Part shown: positions 11,166 through 23,545 of the stretch, piece by piece
Numbering within the stretch: position 1 is the first letter of the stretch
Layout: each line of letters begins with the position of its first letter
DNA from: Heliopora coerulea
Taxonomy: Eukaryota > Cnidaria > Anthozoa > Scleralcyonacea > Helioporidae
NCBI GenBank assembly: GCA_030142905.1
Contig: JASJOG010000103.1
Location: forward strand, 839,501 to 903,500
Direction of reading: 5' to 3'
DNA length: 64,000 nt
Translations under genes and position numbers: made by a program
The notes under the pieces: model-generated
Seen by the model: the letters and a program-made list of their open reading frames with translations, nothing else
The model's database searches: none
Told to the model about the DNA's origin: nothing

Positions 11166-13970
11166 CCCTCCTTTTTGTTCATGAACTTTATTTCCTTTTC
11201 GTTAGATCACGGGGAATGTTTCCATACACATAGAAATTAACATATCTTTTAAAGTCGTGGCTGAAGGAGAGTGCGAGTACGTCTGTTTTTAAGTCAACTT
11301 ACATCACCTTGCCACAGCTTGGCCATGGCCATACGAGAACGAAGTGAATGCAAGCTAAAGATACACTTATTAGGAGTGCCAGCATTTAATTAAAAGCGAC
11401 TCACAGTGTAAATTGTTTTCACTAGATGTGCATACTTGCAGCTGCTTTAAACGATGAGTGGAAGTAAGGAATTTAACCGGCATCCGAATTTGAACTCACT
11501 ATTTGTATTCGACTTCGTGAGTCGGTGCAACCCAATGCAACATCAGGAGTCTGACTATCAGATCACGACACTTTAAATTTACTCACCGGAGGCAGAGAGT
11601 GGAGATGAACCATCCTGCAAGCGTATTGGTTCAGACTTATTCAAAAAAAAAAAAAAGGTATGAGTTTCAAGGAACTACACATTCGCATATTGTTGAGGAA
11701 AACGCCAGGAGCAAAACAGCCACAAAAGAAAGTGAACTGTGCAACTAACCTCAAAGGCATACTACATTCGTCGAAATCACAATTGCATCCAAAAATCCTT
11801 CATTTCTTGCCGGTCAGAATACATTAAGTTAGAAACTTTAGTTACATAAGTACGCATCACGTTAATGATGAATTGCGTCTGTTTAGAAGACTTGTGTACA
11901 TGTTGTTAAATTAACGACATCAAGTTAGCTATCTGTTTTGTTTCATTGAAGAAACAACGCGTTTTACCACTTTGTAAAAGGAAATGTTTAATTCCTGGAG
12001 TTCTCCTCAACTGGAGTGCTTTTCGCTTATTGTTGAATATTTGATTTACTTTCAAATTCGCATTAAACACAGGAAATTTGTTTCCACTACTCAGCTTTTG
12101 TGTAAACTGAATAGATCTATCATCAGTTTCAGCAGGGAGCCCATGAGTGAAAAGAAAAACTTGCTTCGCGGATACAAAACTCGTCTGGTGGATATTGGCT
12201 CAAAAGGGAATACATTGGGATCAAAGGGTTGAGCCCTTTATAAGGCAATAACCAGGGATGGACGGGAAAATATCCGCGAAATTACAATTCATGCTTTCAC
12301 ATGGATCGACTTATGAATATGTCCGCTAGTGTCAAAGCGGACACAATAATCTCTTTAGCTGTTATTGTATGTACAGCATTATGCATGATCCCATATTTTC
12401 GTCTCCTGAATCTCAAGAGATTACTTGCAAACCTCTAGTTGCAAAAAGACATGACCATTAGAGTATGGGCACACATTCGATCGAATAGACACAGTTGGAG
12501 AAAAGCATAACGGATGTCAATGCTTAGTGGTCTCATTCAGACGTAAAAGCCCAGCATTTATGAAACGCCTTCGTCATTGTTGTGGTTAGGGATTTAACGC
12601 AAGCACAATTAAACCTCATAGACGGCGTCCTTCGTGGACTAAATGCACGTATAATTATTACAATGCATCATTGTACACACAGCCTATACTTTGTTCATTT
12701 GAATTCTATTCAATAAACAAAATAATCGCGACAACTTGTGGGAATGGTCCTTGAGTAAAGTTGCTCGCCACCCACGTAAGCCGTGACCAACTTGAATAGC
12801 AAAAGTGTTTGTATGAATGCTCCCTTCGTGACTTATTTTCAACAACCAAATAGCCCTACAGTGCTATTTAGATTCATTTGGTCGGCACAGTATAATTTTT
12901 CATCCGAGACAAATATAATGAATAATTTGCAGTCGCTAATCCCAACTCCATTCTTTTGCATGTGATTATGCCAATTACACAGGAGAAAAATGGATCGTTT
13001 TCGAAACTCTGAAGCTTTTCGGAGGGGGTTATCCCAGGTTTCTGTGTATGCCTGGAATAGTATAAGTCGATGAAGCTCGAATGTTATGTGATGGGAGACC
13101 AGTGACTACGACAGTAAATATAGATAGGTCAAGGAGGTCGGTAGCCTACTGCCGGTTTTCGAAATTTTGGGCTGCAAGCTGGCTAAGTCGGCTAATACCA
13201 GTAATACTCGGCACTATCGGTTGCGAAGTCCTTCAGAGGATGTGAGCTGAACACAGTACACGTTCGCATTGAAATACCTCCGAGCCTTGTCATAAGATTT
13301 TGTCGTTGCAGGCTTGCAACAAGTCTGTTTAAAAATGGTGAAAATGGCTCCTTTTTTCTTTTTTTCCCCTTGTCTTTCCTTTTTCTCAAGTCACGACATG
13401 GTATTTGCGAACAAGCCTGTTGCAATTCGCTACATGCAGAGACGAACCATGCTAACTGAAACAATCAGAAACAAGCCCCTTGACACAACGCAGCCAGTCA
13501 CGACTGCCAAATCGAGTCGATTGAGCACACTTTTGTTATCGGACTGTGACAGTAATTGGGGAGGAAAGGCATCGGAATGAACTGTTAACTATATGTAGAA
13601 TGCTGTTCACAGCAGTTTGTATGTTTGTTTAGTCATAAGAACCAAAGCCACCAAAGCAATGTGAAATGGACCAGCTCACAAAGCAGGACTAGAGGATTAC
13701 GACTGGACTCTATACATGGAACTCATTAACTAAAAGTTGTATTATGCGTAATGAATGACCAATTCGCTGAACTTTCATTTGCACAGACAAACATTGTTCA
13801 AATGCCGTAAGCGTACTCAGACCCTTCACGGCCAGGGATTTTAACTAGAATGTTTTGTTATAACGGCAGAAGTGTAGAAAACAGTTGAACCTTAGCATAA
13901 GACGTCTTTTGTCTAATGCGGTATTAGTCATTGCACTGAAGCAGATAAACAGCAGGAAAATCTGGATGAC
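11166..13970. other. No gene recognised
   Basis: AT-rich. Contains an A-run near 11640. Short ORFs on both strands near 13192-13580 overlap one another and show no domain; no linked splice sites were found. Confidence 0.5.
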
Positions 13971-13986
13971 AATGGGTACTATGGCA

Positions 13987-14144
13987 GTTTAATGTTTGAG
14001 AAACGTGAGAGCTTGGATATATTAAGGTAGATAGACGCTCTTAGAGCGTCTCACCGGTCATCAGAAGGTTGCGGGTTCGATCCCCGTCTGGGGGCTCAGA
14101 AATCATTTTCTGAGTATCGAGCTTGAAGATCGTTCATCTACCTT
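13987..14144 (+). mobile_element. tRNA-like insertion with 16-bp target duplication
   Basis: Flanked by a perfect 16-bp direct repeat AATGGGTACTATGGCA (13971-13986 and 14145-14160). The interior has tRNA-derived sequence: agagcgtctcaccgg, then ggttgcgggttcgatcccc (B-box like). The body from 14031 also has inverted ends attaaggtagat/atctaccttaat, and agacgctcttagagcgtct marks a collapsed second arm. Not a functional tRNA: D-arm and acceptor stem are lost. Confidence 0.8.
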
Positions 14145-14800
14145 AATGGGTACTATGGCAAACAGACTGTCCTGCTTGAGTTGGACGGAAATGGGTATTC
14201 TTACAAGGCTTTCAAACATCGATGCATGGGTTTGCTCTTGACGAACAAAAAACTGTCTTTTTAGTGCGTTAGCATTATTCATTCGATTAACCCGTGCTTT
14301 AGTCCTAAACCTTTCCAATCCACAACCATTCAAGGATGCCTTCATCTTTGCTATTCTCCTTTCAACAACATAATTGCCATTGAACTGATTAGTACCGACA
14401 GCATTACAATCATCGCTGTAGGACTACTTATTACGATACCTATCGCCCATGGTCGTTCAGGTTCTCTTCTGCTGTTAAATCATTTATCACACTCCTGACC
14501 AACTAAACCTTATTTAGAAAATTACTAGCGATGTGTACTCGTTACATACGTGGCAGTATTTTATCACATCTGGTGCACTAGCTTGAGCCTCTTCTTGACT
14601 ACGCTTCATTTTCTGCCACTTTGGCTTAACATTAATCTGATTCCAGTAATCTGCGGGTCACATACTTAACCTCATCGAGTTAAGATGGCAAGAGGCAGTT
14701 CAACCAGACAGTAATTCAGGGTTTGATACCCCCTTGCTTACATAGAAGTTCAAATAGGTTTTTATAGGTATTTTGAAAGCATCTTCCCAGTCTAAGTGGA

Positions 14801-15162
14801 CGATCATATGCAGAGCCAGCCCTGTTAACTGGGCTGGCCCGTTTTGCCGAGATCTGGCTTTTGCTCTGAGGCAGATTGTAAAATGTTTCTGGGATCATAT
14901 AGTATAAGTGAGCAGCCTACTGTACCGAGATCGCGGCTCCCCGATCGACCGGGATGCCACTTCATTGGGCTGGCATTTTTCCAGATGATCACTCTGAACT
15001 GGGCTAGCCCGGCTACGACTCCACTGCGCACGCGCCATAAATGAGGAAGGCGAGCTCCGCGCAAGTTAACCGAGATTATTTTCTCATCTAATCGTATAGA
15101 AAACGTCAGCCCGATTAACCAAGCCAGCCCGGTTAGTTGGGCTGGCTCGCTCCACATGATCA
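14801..15162. mobile_element. MITE with GGCTGG-rich terminal inverted repeats
   Basis: Left end cgatcatatgcagagccagc then ccTgTTAACTGGGCTGGC is mirrored at 15124-15162 (gccagcccggttagttgggc, tggctcgctccacatgatca). Further copies of the GGGCTGGC motif lie inside. Overlapping ORFs on both strands are by-products of the inverted repeats. Confidence 0.72.
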
Positions 15163-15439
15163 GCCCCTTATTACGAAAGCAAAACGTTTTACCCCGAGTC
15201 TGCTGAGTTGACTCATGCATGAGCTGAAATTTCGATCCCAGGCCATGTGAATGTACAAATGTACTTCTTCAGTTGACTGTTGCTTTATTACTTAATTTTG
15301 AAACAGCTTATTTGACTAGCAAAACAAATTATCTTGAACGATTATTTATATTTTGACGACTTGACAAGAAACGGAAAACACTACCTCTCGTCCAAAAGTT
15401 TGGAAAGCATGCAATTTAAAACCAAACCGTACATAGAGC

Positions 15440-17370
15440 TCGGCTGTAAGAAAGCATTTGATGTATCGATCACGTAACACTTCTCAATAACCCCAAGGTC
15501 TATAAGCTAGATTCAAATGCTCTCTCGTGGCTCAGGTCGTATCTTACGCGTCAGAAACAGTTTAGGAAAAGTTATATAGCGTGACCGAGGTGTTTAGGCG
15601 ATATATACTGTACCCACCTGAGGAAGAAGCCTGGAAGAAAGGTCTAACTTGCCCGATAAACATACAGAAATGGTGAAATTTTGGCAGAAATTACATTAAT
15701 ATCTTTATGAGGTTGATAAGTTAGTTATATACCTCAGGAAAATAAATGAAACTGAGCCAGTGACGATCTAATTACATTTAAGGCCTAGTGTTTGTCAGCA
15801 AGAACAGTCAGCAGGGGTTCCAGGAAGGGTCCGTCCTGGGTCTGTTACTAGGGACCTTACGATCTACGACGTCAACTTGAACAACGTTCTTTAAACAAAA
15901 GAATTCTTCGTGCAAAACAAAGAGAATGAATGTCTTTTATTCTCCAGAGCATTGTCAACACCGTCGTCGTTATGCATACAACGGTACCCGGACTATTTCC
16001 ACGTCTTAAGGAAGACGTCAGCTCGCGGAGCGAAAAAAACTGTTAAGATCGAACTCAACCCGAGCCTGCATTCGCTTTAGGAGGATTGAAGCGTTTTAGT
16101 AGTCATAAAACAACTCGGAGGTAGGAAGAATGGTGTTCAAGAAGCCGTGGTTTCTTTAAATGCCGAAATTTTAAAAAAAGTCAATCGTAAGGTCCCTACT
16201 GTTCTTGACATTTATTAGTGATCTACCACAGTATGTTAAAACGTAAGTAGAACTGCTTGAGGACGACACGAACCTCCTCTAGTCTACTGACTTGAAGTGC
16301 ATTGACAAACTGACGGATAAGCTGTCCTTTGAAGTTGCTAATGTTAATGAACGGGCTACAGGAACTAAATAAACTACCACGGAATTCGTCGAGACTATGT
16401 TAATGAGTGGAAAGCGTTTCAACTTGAAGTGCACCGCAGACGACCGAAAGCCTTGCAAAGAGCTAAGGGAATTCAGTTAGAACAAGTTTAACATGGCAAA
16501 CTGCTAGGATTTGCATTGGACGAATGCATGTGGAAACTTTGTCAACGAAAATACCAGTGCGTGTATGGATACTCAACAAAATTACGTCATATCTTCCTTT
16601 CCGACTGTTATTTTAAAATGCAATGACTAGGCCTCTAACATTGCATAGCAACATTTCATAGTCAAGCTATAACATGGCAGTTTAAGTAAGATTTTTAAGT
16701 TGCAAAAGCGGTTCTTCAGTTATTTTGGATGCTGAACCGCGCCATTCTTCAGTCGACCTTTTTAATAAGCTTGGCTGGCTCCCGTTTTATATTGTACCAG
16801 ATATGGAGGGTTAATCAATGGTCACGAGTGTGATAAAGGATTTAACATCGCGACTGAAGCGTAACGGGCACGGGAGGCCGTTTTCTCACGACTCACTCTC
16901 AATGAAATCATCCCCCCCCTTAAAAATGAAGATATTGACTCAGCATGCGATAAGCAGTTCATCACGCTGTTTCCAAAAGAGAGTAGGGTGATAAGTGGTA
17001 ACCACACTCTTTTGAAAGGTTATCATACTCCTGAATACTAATGAGCGGAATAAAGTGTTTAATGCTTTGTTGAAGCGATGAATTGTGGGTGTGTCATGAG
17101 ATAATAAGAGATGTACCCTAGCATACAAGCGTGTACTTGGTGAAGCACCTAATTACGCAAGCAACATGCTTATGCTCAATAACTGAGCGACACAGTGAAA
17201 CTCGCGATGTTTCTGTAAATTTTTAACACCACGTTACGCTAAAGACGGGAAGGAGGCCACACCTACTCTTGTGGTACCCAAACTATGGAACAACCTTCAT
17301 CTGCGTCTGAAGTCCCATGAGAAAGTTAATGCACTTGAGCTAGGTTTGTACAAACAACCTTTTTCTTACT
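15440..17370 (+). pseudogene. Non-LTR retrotransposon reverse transcriptase (CR1/Jockey/L2-like), decayed
   Basis: Recognisable RT pieces in several frames: KAFDV and LSWLRSYLTRQKQF (15440-15560), EGSVLGLLL (15820-15849), then after a MITE insertion FLTFISDLPQYVKT and LLEDDTNLL (the position of the YADD box, catalytic Y and A lost), KLLGFALDE, RPLFNKLGWLP and a C-terminal LVVPKLWNNLHLRL (17270-17310). Frameshifts and stops throughout; dead copy. The MITE at 15850-16196 splits it. Confidence 0.72.
15850..16196. mobile_element. MITE, AGGGACC family, copy B, inserted in a LINE
   Basis: 347 bp bounded by AGGGACCTTACGATC and ATCGTAAGGTCCCT, highly similar inside to copy A. The flanks read ...ggtctgttact and actgttcttgac: removing the element and one act restores a continuous RT reading LGLLLFLTFISDLP. 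The insertion is therefore younger than the LINE and made a 3-bp ACT duplication. Confidence 0.85.
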
Positions 17371-18548
17371 AATCAACTTATAATCAGTTTCCAGTACTTG
17401 GAAATATTGCATACTTGTAACTAGTTTTTAGACTGTATTAGTTATCAACTGGGGTTAATTATCAATTAGACTTTTTTTAGGTTTCTCCTAATTATTATAT
17501 GTACTTATTACACTCATTAAGAATTCAAGAGGAAAATACAAAGGAAAATCATAACCGTGTGTTGTCTTTGAATGTGATAAAAACACGCATACTTTTCTCA
17601 TCAACTTTTTTTCGGCTTAAAAAACCTTAAGTTTCAAACTCTCTTCGCAAATTAGCATATCAAGAGGTTCGTTTTATAAGTCATTTAAAAAACTTGCAGT
17701 ACTTGCTTTATCAGATTTTTAAACAATCAGCTGACGCCTCATGTTTAAATCCGATAAAGCCACTCCTGCTTGGTTTTTAAATGTTACTGAGTTATTTGCA
17801 AAATCGAGTAATTTTTAGTAAAATAGCTATTTGCAGTTCCATTTTGTAAAGGTTTTGTCAATGTCAGCTTTATGGTAGGTATGACAGCAACGGGTTTATT
17901 AGCTTTTACGCTATCTAGCGTTATCCTCGATAAATAAAGTTTGACGAATTGATTGTATACTTGACAAGACATGATCAAATGAGCTTCTACACCAGTTTCG
18001 ACGACACACGCGATTAAACACAGTGGAATCGCGAAGCCACTTTTCTAACATTACAAACCAACAATGTTGATCAATGTCGTACAACAACGTTTGAACGTTT
18101 AGCCCCGCCTTGGCTTAATAAGTGCGATTGAAAAACTTGTTTGGTGAAAGGAAATGAGTTTATTTAGTCCACAAGTCAGCGCTGGTTATTGACTCACAAT
18201 TCTTCAAAACTACATATTATGTATGATTTAAATAAAGTTGTTTTCGCAATATGCTCTAGTCTGAAATGCAAAAAGTATTATGCGTTGTTGCAGGATAGAA
18301 GGTAACACTTAGGAAAAGTTTGGATGTCCATTTTCCGAGAGAAAAGAAAACATACTTGATAATTGGCAGCAACCGCGTTAATGACCACTTGCCTCATGTA
18401 AATATGCAGACCAGATGTGAGTCCATGAAATCCAGATGCATGAATACTTTAAGAACGTCACCGTAATATAATGAATGACATTACACATACAAAGTATTTT
18501 TATACACAGCATCGTCACAGATGACGGTAGACGTAAAAAAGAAGTAAG
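17371..18548. other. No gene recognised
   Basis: AT-rich sequence with no ORF of note and no repeat that I can pair in this window. Confidence 0.5.
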
Positions 18549-18560
18549 ATGTAGGATTTA

Positions 18561-18778
18561 TAACATGTTTGAGGAAATTGATCGTCCAGGTTAGTGTAGT
18601 CTTGAGAAAGACTGTCGGTTGAAGTGACTGACGTTTCGACAGCCTTAGCAGCGGTCAAGATGACCGCTGTCGAAACGTCAGTCACTTCAACCAACAGTCT
18701 TTCTCAAGACTACACTAACCTGAACGATCAACTTCCTCAAACATGTTACGATTCTCCCAGGTTCAAACCATTTACTTT
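18561..18778. mobile_element. Near-perfect palindrome with 12-bp flanking repeats
   Basis: Arms 18562-18747: aacatgtttgagg through tgacgtttcgacagc, mirrored around agcggtcaagatgaccgct. The flanks repeat ATGTAGGATTTA (18549-18560, 18779-18790), consistent with a target duplication. It shares the gacgtttcga core with the palindrome at 33295-33462. Confidence 0.75.
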
Positions 18779-18857
18779 ATGTAGGATTTACGCAAAACTA
18801 AATGAAAATTCTATGAACATGAACGTCTATTCTCGGGACACTTAAGTAACACGACCA

Positions 18858-19297
18858 AAAAACAACTGGTAAAAACCCTGATTTGGTCTGTAGCATTGTA
18901 TGGTTCGGAAAGTTGGGCAATGAGAAAGGATGGTATAAAAAGGATTGAAGCACTAGAAATGTAGTGTTGGCGAAAAATATTAAAAATCAGCTATCCTCAA
19001 CATATAACCATTGAAAAAGTCCTGCAAAACATTAGAGAAGAGAGAACAATCATGAAGAGAATTACGGAACAACAAAAGAGTTTTATTGGCCATAACCTAC
19101 GCCATCCAGACAACCTACTCTCGTTGGGAATTGAGGGAAGATTTATCAGAAAAAGAAGAGGAGGAAGAAAAAGATGTAAACTCTTCGACTGCCGGAGGAC
19201 GAACTCTACGAAAAACGTAAGAGACTTGCTGAAAATCGTTCTACTTGGAGAAATTGGATCCCAAGGACCTGCCGTCAGTAGATGTGCGGAGCACTAA
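18858..19297 (+). pseudogene. LINE 3' ORF fragment (L2/CR1-type C-terminus)
   Basis: Reads LVKTLIWSVALYGSESWAMR, a stop, then WRKILKISYPQHITIEKVLQ, ITEQQKSFIGHNLRHPDNLL and GGRKRCKLFD. YGSESW and the GH-xxR segments are typical of the end of non-LTR RT ORFs. 5' truncated, with an in-frame TAG at ~18961; no catalytic domain remains. Confidence 0.75.
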
Positions 19298-22229
19298 GTG
19301 AAGTAAGCAAATCACGTCTGGTTCAAATGATACATGAAGTGTAACGTAACTTCAAAAATGACGGAAATCGTAGAGTATTTTACGCTCTTAAAGACATGAC
19401 TGGATAACAACGCCCAATAACGGGGCTTCATCTCATGACACGCCCAAAATTCATTGTTTCAACACAAGAGTTAAATCCTGTATTCCACTCATTAATATTC
19501 AGAAGTGTGACAAAACTTTCAAGAGTGTGATAATCACTTATAACACTGTCTGTCGTATAACGAGTGGACATCTTTTCTAATTGTGAGTCATGTGATAAGG
19601 TTAATCAATGGTCAAGAGTGTGAAAAAGTACAGATAAAATTGCTTGGTTAGTGCTTAGACTTGCAGCCGTAACCCTACATAAACTTGCCAGCAAAATCAG
19701 TCACCCTAAACAATCTTTCTTTAACAATCGTATTGGAACCTGCTTAACAAAACGTTTTACAGCCATTCGCTACGTCAATGACTGGAACTAACAGTTCAAC
19801 AAAGGAAAGCTCTTAGTTTGATTTTCACGTTTGTTTAGCAAAATCTTTGAGGCCTATCAAAAATAGCTTCGGAAAGTTCGTTACATCAATTTTTACTCAA
19901 AGGCAACCTTTTACAATACTTCAGCACAATGTGATTAAGTTCAATCCGGTGAATTGCTAAACGTTGACGTGACTGTGTAGTCAATTCATGTTACTCTTAA
20001 TCATTCACTAAATCGCAGAATCGACTTTACCGATTGGTTTACTCAGCTTGCCAACAGCTAGTTTATTGGGCAATCGTATGCACCCACGAGACCACAAACT
20101 TAATACATACACTCCCTTATTCTCTAGAACCATAGCAAGGTTGTGCAAGTAATGCAACAAATGAGAATTCGGTTGTGCTTCACCTTAGATTATACCAGTA
20201 AGGACTCAGCTTTTCCAAAGCTTAAAACACTACGGCGCAAAAATGTTTATTTATAGGCACGAGTGAGTGACGTCACGTGAAACTTATCAAATCTATCGAT
20301 ATTGAATTTATCGAATTAAATTTATCGAATTTTATAGCACAAGATACACATGGATACACCACCGTTTACGTCCAAATATACATTCAAATGCACCAGTTGC
20401 GTGGCATAATTTTCAGAGGCAAATTGCTCATCCAATGACGATATTCGCAAGATATCATATGGTTTTATTTTACAGAGACGGAATTACGAAAGTTACAAAA
20501 TTTTCCGAGAGTTTCAGACGGCAAACATTCAATTTTTTTTTTGGTCAAACACACGCAAGAGAACGTGAAAAAAAATCTACTACCTACTGATCCGGACTGG
20601 GCCATTTTCGAATGGTCTTTTTTTGTTTTAAAACGAGTTTAATTTGAATGTGAATAAGACTTCATTTTCACATGGAAAGTATCCAACTATACCCTCGTTC
20701 TAAACTGGACGAAAAGGTACATATCCATCGGCAAATTTGGCTCTACCTGAAAATTATCCTTAGTCACGTCACTCACACGTTTGTCTGAGAATAGGTTTTC
20801 GTTCGAGGAGACAAGTAAGGCAGAGCCTGGATAGTCCTTTTCCAGATTTGATTATCCGCCTCAATAAAACTTGGACATGAAATGCTGATTGCTTGACATT
20901 CAACTGACTGACAATTTAATTAACAGGTTCCGACCCTAAAATTCGTGTTGCAAGCTCGGGAACATGCTTCAAATCATTCAAAACAGGTGTATCTGAAGCC
21001 TGTACCGTACATGAAGAAAATCGTACGCTGAAAGGCGAGAATGGTTGGCCAATCTAATACACTGGATTTCCTTCTTGACTCATATTACGATTATATTCTC
21101 ACTATTTCACCCACGTTATAAGCTAATGCTGAATGTTCCATCTATTTTGTTGTGGCTCGACTTGTGTCATCAAACAAAGAGTTCATGTCTGCCAAATCTG
21201 AGCTTTTACTTCTCCGAAATGAGAAATTACAGCAAACACTCAGCTGGCTCGTTGGTTTATCTGAGTGAGGTAGTACCTGTTACGAAGAGTCGCATCGAGT
21301 GAGAATTCGTATAAGAAATACGTAGCGTGTTCGGCTTGTAACGTGAATGGGCCTGTTTACTTCGAACTGACTTCTAGTTTGTGTTGGCCGGTCAGTTCTT
21401 CAAACCATGCATAGCAGGGCGGTATCGAAATCGTCGAGAACTCCTTGCAGGTTGCCCTTCCCTCGACCAACAGAGGCTACGAAGACATGTTCATATACAA
21501 AACCTTTCGCCTTTAACAAATCATTCATTTGGACCACTAATCTTTTGGTGAGATTCGGGGACAATAAAGAAAATCCTAAAACATTCAAATTGTTTCCACC
21601 TTTCGATTAATTGCGCCGCGCACAAAACACGCGTCTCGGAGGTAAATGTACTTTCCATCCAGGAAGGTACGTTTATGCTATCTAAGAAATGCTATTTATG
21701 CATTCCCAAAGAATAAGCAGCGTAAGCATTTCCCTACAATTTCTTAGAAATACTATTGTTTCAACAGAAACAAAATTTTTTCTCGCCACTAGTGTCTCAA
21801 ATACCAATATCCGAAATAAGTTCATGCAAAACACGTATCCGACGCACGCTCTGACTGGACGAGCCTTATTTTCTCTCAGTACAGAGACACGGGTGGGACT
21901 TTTTCACTTTATACAACAAATAGAAAAGTGTTTCTGTACAGTGACAAAAACATTTATTGACGCCACTTTAAGAGGAAAAATATTTGAAAAGACTTCGTAA
22001 TGCCTCGTGTTTCCACTAGGCATTTTTTTCGGTAGAAAAGATGTCATTCAAGCTTCCACAGCACAGGGACACTTAAGCAGATTTTTATTCGTTAAATAGA
22101 AACAATGTTTCTCAACTTTGTCTGACGGTGAATTTTGAACGGCTCCATTTCACATTATTTCAATGAGCCAATTTACTTTAATTATTCCAACCTAAACCAG
22201 ATTCTACGCTCGTAAGCCTTTTAAAGTTT
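19298..22229. other. Intergenic with a possible MITE
   Basis: Around 20265-20790, gagtgagtgacgtcacgtga has an inverse partner tagtcacgtcactcacacg, suggesting a ~530-bp MITE. The block ggttaatcaatggtcaagag near 19600 repeats one near 16810. No gene seen; the 103-codon ORF at 21689-22000 has no recognisable domain. Confidence 0.45.
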
Positions 22230-22521
22230 CTTGAATGACAGATGAACGTTCGTCAAGCACTAACCTCAGAAAAGCGATTTATGAGCCCCACACGGGGATC
22301 AAGCCTTCTGACGACCGGTGACGCTCTAACCATTGAGCTACCAGGACTCAGACGGCGAGCTAATGAGCAAGTTCGACATATGCTCACCATTTGAGTCTTA
22401 GTAGCTCAATGGTTAGAGCGTCTCACCGGTGATCAGAAGGTTGTGAGTACGATCCCTGTCTGGGGCTTGGAAATCGTTTTTCTGAGGTTAGAGCTTCATA
22501 AACGTTCATCTATCATTCAAG
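22230..22521. mobile_element. Foldback made of two inverted tRNA-like (SINE-type) modules
   Basis: Right arm (22395-22521): tagtagctcaatggttagag (A-box like), accggtgatcagaaggttgt, gagtacgatccctg (B-box like) and tail cgttcatctatcattcaag. The left arm (22230-22352) is the inverse. A ~40-bp spacer lies between. The tail matches the element at 13987-14144. Probably mobilised as a SINE dimer or foldback; the tRNA parts are degenerate. Confidence 0.82.
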
Positions 22522-23073
22522 ATATCCCATAGCTCCCACATTTCTAAAAATATATATCTCTTTAAAGTTTCTTATTTTAAACGCAGGCCAGGGTAATAGA
22601 AATTTCCATGGATGTTACACTTCATCCGCAAAACAAGCTTTTTCAATTTATCGAAGTTTATTTGATTAACTACATTAATACATTTAAAATCCTTTTAATC
22701 AGAAAGTTAACAGTTTTAACTGGATTGAGATATCCACTCTTAATAAGTAAAATTGCAGTAAGAAGACTTGTAAACTTTCTCTATACACCGTCTGAAAATT
22801 ATTTATCCTTGACCAAAATTTAATAATATTTTAAAAATTTATTTGAGTAGCGGACACATCTGCCACGTTTCCCAGAATAATTTGAATGTTCCAAAATTAT
22901 CAGACACAGATATCTCCCAGCTGTGAGGACTTAAAAGGAATTTGTTGGACAAGATTCAACACTAAGTATCATTTACTTGCAAACTCATTTTAAACAATGC
23001 GATTTTACAGAACCAGTTAAAAATATTTAAATCTTATAAGTTAATTAGCTAACTATCAAGATTATCTGTAGAC
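22522..23073. other. AT-rich, no gene recognised (3' flank of MRCK)
   Basis: AT-rich with no domain-bearing ORF. A 71-codon plus-strand ORF (22608-22823) is Leu/Ile/Lys-rich and unsupported. Part of it may be the MRCK 3' UTR if the 23074 polyadenylation signal is not used. Confidence 0.4.
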
Positions 23074-23079
23074 TTTATT
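23074..23079 (-). promoter_or_regulatory. Candidate MRCK polyadenylation signal AATAAA
   Basis: tttatt on the plus strand is AATAAA on the minus strand, about 355 nt after the MRCK stop. Such hexamers are frequent in AT-rich DNA, so this is only a plausible site. Confidence 0.35.
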
Positions 23080-23433
23080 ATCAAATTTTGTCAGTATTTT
23101 GCGTATTCTTTATAAGATCGCATCCTTTTAAAGTTTAGCAATATCTTACACTAAGTACTCAAAGTTCAAAACTGTAATGAACTAAAAAATTACACGAGAA
23201 CAGCAAAACATTTTATACCAATGAGTATTAGTCATATCTTCGTCATTTTAAAGTCCATTCCCGTTAATAGTTTACTTTTCATTGACACTTTCACCGTAAA
23301 ATTTTCCGCAGATGCTCTAAGGCCGTAACAAATCGCATCCTCTCAAAGCCAACCTCGCATCAAGTTTTTTTTAGAAACAAGAAACATCTTGCAAGTCTGG
23401 CGTGGTTAAACTACGAAGTGTCTGTTGAAAGCT

Positions 23434-23545
23434 CTAGTTGTTTTCATCTACCTTTGGAAAATATTTCTCCAAGTCCGCAGATAGTCGGTTACTCCGTGTC
23501 TCTTCACTTGAAGTGGATGAAGGTGATCTACTGCCTCCCTCGCCC
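23434..23545 (-). CDS. CDC42BPA: MRCK last exon with stop codon
   Basis: 112 nt. [20 protein letters not shown] then [16 protein letters not shown] and a TAG stop. Ser/Thr-rich like the vertebrate tail. Acceptor cttcag. A possible polyadenylation signal lies 355 nt downstream. Confidence 0.82.

Noticed and set aside
22395..22475. Functional tRNA gene
   Set aside because: The B-box is altered (gagtacgatcc), the acceptor stem does not pair, and the sequence is one arm of a foldback.
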